From an uncultured Algoriphagus sp. (GTDB taxonomy: Bacteria > Bacteroidota > Bacteroidia > Cytophagales > Cyclobacteriaceae): a stretch of 64,000 nt of DNA. How positions within the stretch are numbered: position 1 is the stretch's first letter; each line of letters begins with the position of its first letter. Of the stretch, positions 25,619-33,852 are shown piece after piece. Where the stretch lies: positions 38,178 to 102,177 of the forward strand of contig CAJBER010000051.1 of the NCBI GenBank assembly GCA_903952135.1, given 5' to 3'. The position numbers and the translations under genes are program-made. The notes beneath the pieces are model-generated. The model was not told the DNA's origin. It did not search any database and was given only the letters and a program-made list of their open reading frames with translations.

Positions 25619-25645
25619 GAGCAGGCTTGAAAAAAGGGTGAAAAA

Positions 25646-25671
25646 AAGGCCGGCTCAAATGGGCCAGCCTT
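25646..25671 (-). terminator. Terminator after the YcxB-like gene
   Basis: An imperfect inverted repeat with arms AAGGCCGGCTC and GGGCCAGCCTT around an AAAT loop; on the minus strand it is followed by a run of seven T. It lies just past the stop at 25678. Confidence 0.82.
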
Positions 25672-25677
25672 GGTGCT

Positions 25678-26148
25678 TTAGATCAACTCTTTTCTTTTTA
25701 GAATTGCTTCCAAGAATTTTTTATCGTTATCGGAATTGAAAATTCGGAATGGGAGGTGGATAAACTGTGCCTTGGAAAGGTAAAGGACAAAGGCGTCCTT
25801 GGTGATTGCTACCCGCTTGATCATGTTCCACTGCACAGGCATGCCTTCCTTAGCATTTATTTTCATCAGGATTTGTCGGCTGTCGATTTCGTAAGCCATT
25901 TTTTGGAAGATGGGCTTGTTTTGCTCCATCTGGGTAACCCCCGTGAATTGGATGGCCCAAAATAAGACATACAAACTGTATGCAATCAATGCTCCGAAAA
26001 ACCACCAGAGTGAAGCAATCCAGAAATAGCCACAGCAGATTGCCAAAGCAATCAAGATTACCCACCACTGTTCTTTGAGGATCGAAATGAGCCCCATTTT
26101 GATGTAGGTGGTGGTGGGAAGTTGGTATTTTTTGGTTTTTATAATCAT
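25678..26148 (-). CDS. YcxB-like small membrane protein
   Basis: A 156-aa protein with two adjacent hydrophobic segments (about 25-65, including WWVILIALAICCGYFWIASLWWFFG) followed by a cytosolic beta-rich half (QILMKINAKEGMPVQWNMIKRVAITKDAFVLYLSKAQFIHLP) typical of YcxB-type domains. The start was placed at the ATG giving MIIKTKKYQLP. An upstream in-frame ATG would add 22 residues with no domain logic. Function unknown. Confidence 0.78.
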   Translation of the reverse strand: MIIKTKKYQLPTTTYIKMGLISILKEQWWVILIALAICCGYFWIASLWWFFGALIAYSLYVLFWAIQFTGVTQMEQNKPIFQKMAYEIDSRQILMKINAKEGMPVQWNMIKRVAITKDAFVLYLSKAQFIHLPFRIFNSDNDKKFLEAILKRKELI

Positions 26149-26284
26149 GGCTTCAAAAGTTTCGCGAGCAAATATCCACCTATCCCATTGATTAAGCAAA
26201 TGCATTGGGCCCAAACTCTACGCTTCTCCGCCTTCACCCCTTGAATTTTTGCTTGAATCCCGTACCTTTTCTAAAAAATTAGCC

Positions 26285-26491
26285 ATGAGTTCCACGCTGA
26301 TCGACTTTCTTCTTTGTGGCCTAGCCTATATCCTGCTGAGTTACTTTTTAGGGGCTTGGACCAAAAGCCGGCGCAAGCAATCCTCAGGATCAGATGATGG
26401 AATGGGGGGAAAATCGGAAACTGAACCGCCAGTACTAGACTTGCCTCCAGGGGTAACTTGGCCTAAACAGGAATTGGTAGAATCAGAATAA
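26285..26491 (+). CDS. Small single-pass membrane protein, 68 aa
   Basis: A short frame starting MSSTLIDFLLCGLAYILLSYFL, i.e. one N-terminal membrane helix, followed by a basic stop-transfer (KSRRK) and an acidic, proline-rich cytosolic tail. The in-frame ATG at 26249 is possible but the one at 26285 places the helix at the N terminus. Family and function not recognised. It is flanked by the divergent YcxB-like gene and the convergent Fur-family gene. Confidence 0.6.
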   Translation: MSSTLIDFLLCGLAYILLSYFLGAWTKSRRKQSSGSDDGMGGKSETEPPVLDLPPGVTWPKQELVESE

Positions 26492-26508
26492 GTGGGTACC
26501 TACTCGTT

Positions 26509-26922
26509 TCAATGACATTTTTCGCAGATTCCCTGAACGAGCAGGTTCATCTCTTTTTTCTGAAATCCCTTTGGAAGTGGGATTACAGGTAAGGAAATGT
26601 CTTCGAGGCAGGTAGTCTCCTCGCATTTTTCACATTTGAAGTGCACATGCTCGTGGTTGTGTACATGCGTGGCTTCTCCATGGCTGCAAAAAGCATACTT
26701 GGTGGCTCCACTGTCATCGAGGACTTTGTGGATGAGGTCTTTCTCTAAAAATGTTTTGAGTGTTCGGTAGATGGTCACCCGATCAAACTTCTTGTTGAGC
26801 GTGTCTTCCAGATCCGCATGAGAGAGGGCAACATTCTTGTCCAGGAACTCCTGAATAATCACCAATCGGCAATCCGTGATGCGCAAGCGATGCGATTGTA
26901 AGATTTGGAGAGGAGTGGCCAT
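26509..26922 (-). CDS. Fur-family metal-responsive repressor
   Basis: A 137-aa regulator. The N-terminal winged helix (about 5-80) contains RITDCRLVIIQEFLDKN and TIYRTLKTF. The C-terminal metal/dimer domain has the histidine cluster ATHVHNHEHVHFKC and two CxxC pairs (CEKC near 100 and CEKC at the very C terminus), a structural zinc site. Sequence alone does not separate Fur, Zur and PerR; the many histidines would suit Zur-like or Fur-like sensing. An ATG at 26943 would add seven residues. It lies downstream of, and co-directional with, the large metalloprotease gene, but a terminator separates them. Confidence 0.9.
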   Translation of the reverse strand: MATPLQILQSHRLRITDCRLVIIQEFLDKNVALSHADLEDTLNKKFDRVTIYRTLKTFLEKDLIHKVLDDSGATKYAFCSHGEATHVHNHEHVHFKCEKCEETTCLEDISLPVIPLPKGFQKKEMNLLVQGICEKCH

Positions 26923-26970
26923 GGAAGAAGTATTGATTTTCAAAGTAACAAAAAATCAGGTAGAGAAAAA

Positions 26971-26993
26971 AAGGGCGCCAACTTGGCGCCCTT
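26971..26993 (-). terminator. Terminator after the secreted metalloprotease gene
   Basis: AAGGGCGCC / GGCGCCCTT inverted repeat with a 5-base loop; on the minus strand it is followed by a run of T. It lies 7 bases past the protease stop. Confidence 0.9.
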
Positions 26994-26999
26994 TCTAGT

Positions 27000-29552
27000 T
27001 TACTCTCCAGAAGATTCCTTCAGGATTTTGTTGATGCGTTCGTTGGCATCCTCGAGGTGAAGTTTGCTCATGCGGTCAGATGTTCTGCCGATGGCGCCTC
27101 TGATTTGGCTTTGTAGCGTCTTCAATTCTCCACGTGCCATCGGACGAATGTCAGATTGAGCCGCATTGATTTGTGCGCCGGCAAACGCTCTAAACTGAGC
27201 AGGTAGCGCAGCCACACTTCCAGTCAAAAGAAGCTCCAATCGCTCGATGTGCGCACGCTGCAAAGCTCTGCGGTGTACGTCGATGGTTTTTCCAGCACCT
27301 AGTTCGGTCCAAATGCCTTTTCTCAAATCATCGAATAATTCGGTCATTTTGTAGGCTTGAGCACCATTCAAGGCTTCGTTTTCGATCATTCTACCCAGTC
27401 TGCCCCACTCCAAGATTCCGTTGAGGGTACTTACTTGGATGCCTCGTATACGCTCAAGCGCACCGAAGTCTTCGATTCTGGCGATGATGGTTTCGTCCAT
27501 CAACCAGCTTGGGGTGGTGAAAAGCTGCTGGTTTACAAAAGCAACTGCAGCTTTCTGCATTTCTTTGGTTTGGTGCGTGTACACCGCTTCGCCTTGACCT
27601 GCAGACTTGTAGACTTCCGTCACTCCTCCCACATGGTTGCGTACGTGACCCATGTAGCGGTTAAACTGGCCAATCACCTGACCATACATTTCTTCTAGGT
27701 CTTCGTAATTTTTGTAAGGCTTTTCTTTCTCAGCCGTCCACTCCATCAAGTTGGGAAGGATACGCTTCAAGTTCTTGATTCCATACTCGGAAGCAGTTAC
27801 TGAATTGTCTCCCAAATCTTCAGATTGGGTAGTTGGATCGTAGTTATTGCCCTGACGACCGTAACGGTACACAGGATCACCCTTCTTGTCCAGAATCCAC
27901 TGGTTCAAGGTAGGGAGTTCTTCTTCAGGGCTATTAGCACTTAGGATAGGCTTGTATCCCCACATGATTGCATACTTATCGTAAGGTCCTACATCAGGCA
28001 TCAAGCTCACACCCTTGTCTTCTGGCTGAGCCACATAGTTGAATCGAGCATAGTCCATGATGGATGGAGCCGTACCAAATTCTTTGGTGAAGGCGGCATC
28101 ACGCAATTTTTCTACTGGATAGGCTACCGAAGAAGCAAAGTTGTGCGGTAAGCCAAGCGTATGTCCAACCTCGTGAGCAGATACGAAGCGGATCAATCTA
28201 CCCATCACCTCGTCGTCAAACTTGACGGATCTCGCGTCTGGGTTGATCGCAGCAGTTTGGATAAAGAACCAGTTTCTCAAAAGGTTCATCACATTGTGGT
28301 ACCATCCGATGTCAGACTCCAAGATTTCTCCGGAACGTGGATCGGATACGTGAGGTCCATAAGCATTCTGAATGTCAGAGGCAAAGTAGCGGATCACGGA
28401 ATAGCGTGCATCTTCTGGGCTCCAGGTTGGATCCTCAGCAGCGGTAGGGGCTTCTTTGGCGATAATTGCATTTTTAAAGCCAGCGGCTTCAAAACCTTTC
28501 TGCCAATCTTCCACACCTTGCTTCAAATAAGGCACCCACTTGGTAGGAGTAGCAGGGTCGATGTAGTAGACGATAGGCTTTACTGGCTCTACCAATTCAC
28601 CACGGGCAAACTTCTCGCGATCTTCTGGCTTCACTTCCAATCTCCAACGGTCTAGGTATCTTCTAGAAGTAGCGCGCTGCTCATCAGCACCGTAGTCTAC
28701 ATAGGATCTAGCAAACCAGCCTACACGCTGATCAGCAAGTCGCTGCTGCATCGGCACTTTAGGAAGGAGGATCATGGAGGCATTCATCTCCAAGGTGATC
28801 AAACCTGTTACGCTGTTGGAAGGTGGCTCAGCAGCAGCATAGGTAAGTACATACCGTGACTCCACGTTGATAGGATAGGTATTGATGTGTTGGATGTAAG
28901 AGCGCTCGTTATCCAAACGGGTAACACGGTACTGCGTTCTTCTGTTGCGATCTAGACCTAAGGCTTGGTTGTCCTTGATAAACAAATCCGTCGCGTCAAC
29001 GACCGTTCCTGTAGAATCAGTTTTTCTGGATTTGATGGGGAACTTTTGAAGGATAGGCTCCAAGTTGGAAGCCTCTACCGCCTTGGCAATAGGTAAGGAA
29101 TCAGCAGCATAATTATTTAAGGAAACTACCTTAAGCAAGATGTCGTCCTGATTTTTTTCCCAACGCACCATCATGTTGGTGGTGTTTTCTCCACCATAGC
29201 CAATGCCTTCTGCTGTTTTTGCAATACGCACGACCATTAGCATGTCTCTGCCGAGAAGCGAATCAGGAATTTCGTAGAAGTATTTGTCTTCTACTTGGTG
29301 TACTTTAAAAAGTCCAGCCTTGGTTTTTGCCTTGGCAGTAATGACTTCTTTATAGGGTTTGGGTCCATTGGCAGGAGCACCGGGAGCGCCTGGGCCACCC
29401 GGTCTGGCCGGTGCTGGTGCAGCAGGAGCGGGTGTCTCTGCACCTTTTTTCTTTTTTTTCTGTGCAAAGGAATCCTCCGCTTGTAGCATAGCGCCCATAA
29501 GGCCTAGCACAAAGGCGGTTCTCCTCAGCAACTTAGGGAAGGGTGTATTCAT
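27000..29552 (-). CDS. Secreted metzincin-like zinc metalloprotease (DUF5117/DUF4953 type)
   Basis: An 850-aa exported protein: signal peptide (about 1-30), then a low-complexity linker of lysines and Ala/Pro/Gly (about 32-65), then beta-rich DUF5118/DUF5117-like domains (about 66-330). The catalytic domain has HEVGHTLGLPH (H460, E461, H464, H470), the HExxHxxGxxH signature of metzincins, and SIMDYARF as a Met-turn about 40 residues later. Bacteroidota commonly carry several such proteins; their substrates are unknown. It has its own promoter region and a strong terminator. Confidence 0.92.
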   Translation of the reverse strand: MNTPFPKLLRRTAFVLGLMGAMLQAEDSFAQKKKKKGAETPAPAAPAPARPGGPGAPGAPANGPKPYKEVITAKAKTKAGLFKVHQVEDKYFYEIPDSLLGRDMLMVVRIAKTAEGIGYGGENTTNMMVRWEKNQDDILLKVVSLNNYAADSLPIAKAVEASNLEPILQKFPIKSRKTDSTGTVVDATDLFIKDNQALGLDRNRRTQYRVTRLDNERSYIQHINTYPINVESRYVLTYAAAEPPSNSVTGLITLEMNASMILLPKVPMQQRLADQRVGWFARSYVDYGADEQRATSRRYLDRWRLEVKPEDREKFARGELVEPVKPIVYYIDPATPTKWVPYLKQGVEDWQKGFEAAGFKNAIIAKEAPTAAEDPTWSPEDARYSVIRYFASDIQNAYGPHVSDPRSGEILESDIGWYHNVMNLLRNWFFIQTAAINPDARSVKFDDEVMGRLIRFVSAHEVGHTLGLPHNFASSVAYPVEKLRDAAFTKEFGTAPSIMDYARFNYVAQPEDKGVSLMPDVGPYDKYAIMWGYKPILSANSPEEELPTLNQWILDKKGDPVYRYGRQGNNYDPTTQSEDLGDNSVTASEYGIKNLKRILPNLMEWTAEKEKPYKNYEDLEEMYGQVIGQFNRYMGHVRNHVGGVTEVYKSAGQGEAVYTHQTKEMQKAAVAFVNQQLFTTPSWLMDETIIARIEDFGALERIRGIQVSTLNGILEWGRLGRMIENEALNGAQAYKMTELFDDLRKGIWTELGAGKTIDVHRRALQRAHIERLELLLTGSVAALPAQFRAFAGAQINAAQSDIRPMARGELKTLQSQIRGAIGRTSDRMSKLHLEDANERINKILKESSGE

Positions 29553-29626
29553 AGTTTGTTTCTAATTTTTTCGAAAATATACTAACTTCCAAAGGAGGAT
29601 GTTAGGCTTGTGAAAAAACTAATTTT

Positions 29627-30778
29627 TTGACAGGCGGTTCCCTACTAAAATTAAAGGCATTGATACAGCGTAAACAGGAGGTGTTGATTGTAGGCGGAGG
29701 GCTTGCAGGCTTGGTTGCTTCCTTGCTATTAGTCAAAGAGGGACATCCAGTCACACTCGTGGAGAAGAAAGTGTATCCTTTTCATCGGGTTTGTGGGGAA
29801 TATGTATCCAATGAGGTCCTCGACTTCTTGAAGCGAAACGGCCTCTATCCAGATTTTTTGGAACTCCCCCGGATTGATACTTTCGAGTTTTCAGACACCC
29901 GAGGCAAATCCGTATTCCTACCTCTAGACCTAGGTGGATTTGGAATCAGCCGATACCAATTGGATCTCTGGCTGTACCAACTTGCTTCCGAGCAAGGGGT
30001 AAAGTTCCTGACGGGGACTACCGTGACCGATCTGGATTTTCTGGAAAAGGAGGATGTCTTTGAAGTCAAACTCTCTGACTTCCAAGTGCTGCAGGTGCCG
30101 GTTGTTTTGGGGGCTTTTGGCAAGCGAAGCAAACTGGATCAGGTCTTGGAGCGACCCTTTTTTACCAAGCGAAGCCCCTACATCGGAGTCAAATACCATG
30201 TCCTGGCGGAAGGCTCAGCCAATACCGTGGCCTTGCATAATTTTCAGGGGGGCTATTGTGGGTTCAATGCCATCGAAGAAGGAAAGTTTAATCTTTGCTA
30301 CTTAGGCAATCGGGATCAGCTCAGGCAGTACGGTTCCATTGAAGAAATGGAGCGGGCGGTGTTGTGGAAAAATCCGGTACTCAAACGAATTTTTGAGGAA
30401 AGTACCTTCCTCTGGGAGAAGCCTGAGGTGATCACGGAAATCAATTTTGAACGAAAAAAACCGGTAGAAAATCACCTTCTGCTATTGGGCGATGCGGCAG
30501 GCTTGATCACCCCGCTCTGCGGAAATGGGATGGCCATGGCTATGCACTCCGCGTTTTTGGTGACCGAAGCACTCCGAGAAGGAAGGACAAGGCAGGAAGT
30601 GGAGCAGCGCTACAACCAAGGTTGGAACGCCCATTTTTACCAGCGCCTTGGTGTGGGAAGAGCCATTCAAGGACTTTTTGGATCGGGTAAGGGGTCTGTA
30701 GTGGCTAGAAACCTCATCCAGCGCCTGCCATTTGTGGCCCGCACCCTACTCAAAAACACCCACGGCCAGCCCTTCTAA
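29627..30778 (+). CDS. FAD-dependent oxidoreductase of the type III PKS locus
   Basis: A 383-aa flavoprotein of the UbiH / geranylgeranyl reductase / halogenase-like superfamily. The N-terminal dinucleotide-binding motif is VLIVGGGLAGLVAS (G23, G25, G28), then HRVCGEYVSNEVLDFL, and the second FAD motif is LLLLGDAAGLITPLCGNG (D289). A role as ring hydroxylase or reductase in making a polyketide-derived quinone or phenol is inferred from the neighbours. No ATG exists in the N-terminal part of the frame: TTG at 29627, or a second TTG at 29660, must be used. It converges with the UbiA gene with only 2 bp between the stops. Confidence 0.88.
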   Translation: MTGGSLLKLKALIQRKQEVLIVGGGLAGLVASLLLVKEGHPVTLVEKKVYPFHRVCGEYVSNEVLDFLKRNGLYPDFLELPRIDTFEFSDTRGKSVFLPLDLGGFGISRYQLDLWLYQLASEQGVKFLTGTTVTDLDFLEKEDVFEVKLSDFQVLQVPVVLGAFGKRSKLDQVLERPFFTKRSPYIGVKYHVLAEGSANTVALHNFQGGYCGFNAIEEGKFNLCYLGNRDQLRQYGSIEEMERAVLWKNPVLKRIFEESTFLWEKPEVITEINFERKKPVENHLLLLGDAAGLITPLCGNGMAMAMHSAFLVTEALREGRTRQEVEQRYNQGWNAHFYQRLGVGRAIQGLFGSGKGSVVARNLIQRLPFVARTLLKNTHGQPF

Positions 30779-30780
30779 TC

Positions 30781-31674
30781 TCAGTTAAATACCTGCAGAA
30801 TCTGGGTGTTTTCCAGGAAATAGTAGATGAAAAAGGCATTGAGGGCAATCGCAGACAGGAAGTTCATGCCCATGGCCCAACTGTAGGTTGCATATTTTTC
30901 CGATTCCCGAAAGATGAATCCCATCCAAAGGAGAAAAAACAACCCGATAGGCGCCATGGCGGCCAAGTAGTACCCGACGATATGGGATTGCCCTTTGTCT
31001 AGAAAATACCAAATAAAGGCAGCGGTCGTCCCTGCAAATAGGAGCGCCGAAAAGATAAAGGTACCCTTGATACCCAACAATAAACTCAAGGTACGATCCC
31101 CTCTACGTGCATCTTCTCCATGCTGATAAACTTGAGTCAGTGGATAATTGCCCCAGAGCATCAAGCTGGTGAGTAATCCTGGTACAAGCACATGTGGCTT
31201 GAATAGGACTTCCCAACCCAAGTTGCTTAGCCCGGCATACGCCATCGCAAAGGTGAAATAGCCTTGGAAAAGGCCGGCAATCACCCAGCTGATCCAAGCG
31301 TATTTTTTCAAGCGTATCGTTGGATGACTGTAGGCCATGCTGACCAATCCATAGAGGCCAAGCATGCTCGCAAATTCCCAGTTGATCCATGCCCCCAAGG
31401 CCAAAGCAATGCAAAAAAAGATCAGAGACCAGACGAGTAGGTCTTTGGTTACCTTGGGTGGACGCTTCAGGCCACCGATACTTTCCTCGTCCTTGTCATA
31501 GTAACTGTTGTAGCCATTGCTGCTGGGATAGAGAAACAGGTGCAAACTCAAAAAGACTAGCAGCATGCGTTCTCCGTTGTGGTTGGGCGTCAAGGCCAAG
31601 GCAAATAAGAATACCGGCAGTAGAAAAAATGAGAAGGGGATGCGCAGGTGCAATAGGGTGGAGCGTGTGATCAT
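30781..31674 (-). CDS. UbiA-family prenyltransferase
   Basis: An integral-membrane aromatic prenyltransferase, 297 aa with about eight hydrophobic segments. The first prenyl-diphosphate/Mg site is NSYYDKDEESIGG (N56, D60, D62), and the second is YQHGEDARRGDRTLS with aspartates suitably spaced. It would attach an isoprenoid chain to a phenolic acceptor; the natural acceptor may be the product of the adjacent type III polyketide synthase (inference). It does not look like the MenA or heme O synthase branch, but that needs a tree. It is divergent from the PKS gene with an 89-bp shared promoter region. Confidence 0.9.
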   Translation of the reverse strand: MITRSTLLHLRIPFSFFLLPVFLFALALTPNHNGERMLLVFLSLHLFLYPSSNGYNSYYDKDEESIGGLKRPPKVTKDLLVWSLIFFCIALALGAWINWEFASMLGLYGLVSMAYSHPTIRLKKYAWISWVIAGLFQGYFTFAMAYAGLSNLGWEVLFKPHVLVPGLLTSLMLWGNYPLTQVYQHGEDARRGDRTLSLLLGIKGTFIFSALLFAGTTAAFIWYFLDKGQSHIVGYYLAAMAPIGLFFLLWMGFIFRESEKYATYSWAMGMNFLSAIALNAFFIYYFLENTQILQVFN

Positions 31675-31763
31675 GAGTTAGGTTTCTTGAGTGCCAAGGT
31701 ACAGCTATTTCGAAAAGAGTCCTTCGACAACCTAAATTAGAACTATTTTGGTAACTTGAATGA

Positions 31764-32843
31764 ATGAATTCCAGTATCGTTAGTATCGGCCTTTCCAATC
31801 CAGGAACGCCCATACCCCAAGCGGAAATCTCACGCTTCATGCAGGTAGCCCATCAATTGGATCCCCAAGAGCGAAGAAAGCTTGATTTTTTGTACCGAAA
31901 ATCGGGAATCGATTCACGCCACAGTGTCTTGGATGATTTTCAAAGAGAGGAGGTGAGTGACTTCACCTTTTTCCCGAAAAATAAAGAACTGAATCCTTTT
32001 CCGGGTACCGCTGCCCGCATGCAGGTATTCGAAGAAAAGGGTCCCGAACTCGCTGAGCAGGCTGTTCGATCGGCTTTACTGCAGGCAGAGGTGGAAGCGA
32101 ATTCGCTGACACATTTGATTTTAATTTCCTGTACGGGCATGGTGGCCCCGGGGCTTGAACTGGACCTGATGCGGCGACTGGATATCCCGAGTTCGGTGGA
32201 GCGCTATTGCATTCATTTTATGGGTTGCTACGCGGCATTTACGGGTTTGAGGCTTGCCGATCAACTGGTAAAAGCCAACCCAAAAGCCCGAGTATTGGTG
32301 GTATCCGTAGAACTCTGCACCCTGCATTTTCAAAAAGAATATACCGAAGACAATCTCCTAGCCAATTCTCTCTTTGGGGATGGGGCGGCCGCGGCGCTGG
32401 TGATGCAGTCCGAGAAAGGTTTGCAGATCAAAAATTACTTCAGCGAAGTCCTTTGGGAAGGGGAAAAAGACATGGCCTGGAAAATCGGAGATTTTGGATT
32501 TGAGATGCGGCTTAGTCAGTACATTCCTTCCCTGCTCAACCAAGGCATTCGGCGATTGCGAGACCTGTTTGAAGTCAAGTTCAACTTTTCAAAGGTGCGC
32601 CATGTGGCGATTCACCCTGGGGGCAAGCAGATTTTGATCCAAGTACAGGAGGCTTTTGGACTTTCACCAGAAGTGAATCAACATGCGTTGGAGGTGCTGC
32701 GCACCTGTGGCAACATGTCCTCCGCCAGCATCTTATTTGTCTTGGAGCGCATGCTGCAGGATTCCAGCATTCAAGGAGATATTCTTGCCTTGGGCTTTGG
32801 CCCTGGGCTGACTTTGGAAACCACCCACTACGAAAAGCGATGA
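31764..32843 (+). CDS. Type III polyketide synthase (chalcone/stilbene synthase family)
   Basis: A 359-aa homodimer-type ketosynthase. The catalytic triad is readable: C155 in HFMGCYAAFTG, H284 in HVAIHPGGKQ and N317 in RTCGNMSSAS; the family's GFGPG loop is at 344-348. These enzymes extend an acyl-CoA starter with malonyl-CoA and cyclise the product to a resorcinol, phloroglucinol or pyrone. Starter and ring type cannot be read from sequence. Its stop overlaps the methyltransferase start by 4 bp (ATGA), so the two are translated as a unit. Confidence 0.96.
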   Translation: MNSSIVSIGLSNPGTPIPQAEISRFMQVAHQLDPQERRKLDFLYRKSGIDSRHSVLDDFQREEVSDFTFFPKNKELNPFPGTAARMQVFEEKGPELAEQAVRSALLQAEVEANSLTHLILISCTGMVAPGLELDLMRRLDIPSSVERYCIHFMGCYAAFTGLRLADQLVKANPKARVLVVSVELCTLHFQKEYTEDNLLANSLFGDGAAAALVMQSEKGLQIKNYFSEVLWEGEKDMAWKIGDFGFEMRLSQYIPSLLNQGIRRLRDLFEVKFNFSKVRHVAIHPGGKQILIQVQEAFGLSPEVNQHALEVLRTCGNMSSASILFVLERMLQDSSIQGDILALGFGPGLTLETTHYEKR

Positions 32844-33544
32844 GTAGATTTGACCAGCGCTCCCGCGAAAAGGAAATCATGGACGACCTGGAATGCTCAG
32901 GTCCCGTTTTGGAGCAGACCCTCCGGGAGTTGAAAACCATCAACCGCTGGTTGGGGGGAAATAAAGTAACTACACAGGGGTTGAGCGAGGTGGTACAACG
33001 CTTCCCTCAAGCACAATTCAGTGTGGTAGATCTGGGCTGTGGAGGGGGAGATATGCTCGCAGTGATGCAGGACTGGGCCCAGCAAGAGCAGGTTTCGATG
33101 CAGTTGATCGGTGCAGATGCCAATGCGCATACCATCGCACTTGCCCAGCAGCGACAGCAACAACTCCAGGATATCCGTTGGCAAGTAGCCAATGTCTTTG
33201 ACCCCACATTCTTTGAGGAGCGGGTGGATATTGCTACTTGTACGCTCTTTACCCACCATTTTACAGACGAGGAACTCGTGACACTCTTTCAAGGTTTGAA
33301 GCAAAAGGTGCGGCTCGCCATTGTCATCAACGACCTGCATCGCCATCCCTTGGCCTACTATTCCATCAAATGGTTGACGCGCTGGTTTAGCAAGTCGCCT
33401 ATGGTGCAGCACGATGCAGCCTTGTCGGTACTTCGAAGCTTTAGGAGAAACGATTGGGAGTCAATTTTCCAGCAGGCCGGCCTGACTGAAGTACACATTC
33501 GCTGGCGCTGGGCGTTCCGTTGGCAGATTTGTGTGTATGTCTGA
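32840..33544 (+). CDS. SAM-dependent methyltransferase of the type III PKS locus
   Basis: A 234-aa class I methyltransferase. SAM motif I is VVDLGCGGGDMLAVM (about 56-70), with the acidic motif II residue in LIGADANAH. The C-terminal half has TCTLFTHHFTDEELVTLF and IVINDLHRHPLAYYSI. Methyltransferases of this kind follow type III synthases in several bacterial alkylresorcinol-type loci and methylate the ring or a hydroxyl. Here the ATGA overlap with the synthase gene strongly supports a shared pathway. Confidence 0.92.
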   Translation: MSRFDQRSREKEIMDDLECSGPVLEQTLRELKTINRWLGGNKVTTQGLSEVVQRFPQAQFSVVDLGCGGGDMLAVMQDWAQQEQVSMQLIGADANAHTIALAQQRQQQLQDIRWQVANVFDPTFFEERVDIATCTLFTHHFTDEELVTLFQGLKQKVRLAIVINDLHRHPLAYYSIKWLTRWFSKSPMVQHDAALSVLRSFRRNDWESIFQQAGLTEVHIRWRWAFRWQICVYV

Positions 33545-33548
33545 GGAC

Positions 33549-33728
33549 TTATTTTTTTGAATTCGGAACATCCGAATCGCTGGATTTGGGCTCTTTTTTA
33601 CCTGCAGGCGAGCGTACACAGCCCAAGTTATGCGTTAAAGGGAGATCCTGAGGAAGCACTCCAAACGATTCGCTGAGATCCCATTCGATAGGCTCGGGAG
33701 GAAGTGGTTTGGTAGGCTTGGATTTCAT
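33549..33728 (-). CDS. Small conserved-looking protein, 59 aa
   Basis: An ATG-started frame of 59 codons in the gap between the methyltransferase and MutS-like genes. The sequence is MKSKPTKPLPPEPIEWDL, then SESFGVLPQDLPLTHNLGC, then a basic/acidic tail ending PNSKK. The central part looks structured and the ends disordered. No membrane helix. The composition (EPIEWDLSESFGVLP) looks like a selected protein rather than chance. Function unknown. Confidence 0.65.
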   Translation of the reverse strand: MKSKPTKPLPPEPIEWDLSESFGVLPQDLPLTHNLGCVRSPAGKKEPKSSDSDVPNSKK

Positions 33729-33852
33729 CAGGTCTGTTCAAAAATTTAGTAAAGCCTTAATTCTAAGGCTTGGATAACTAAAGCTACAAAAACTAAGGCA
33801 AAAAGAAGTCTTAAGCATCAACCACTTCTGGGAATGCCTATCTTTGGGAAGT

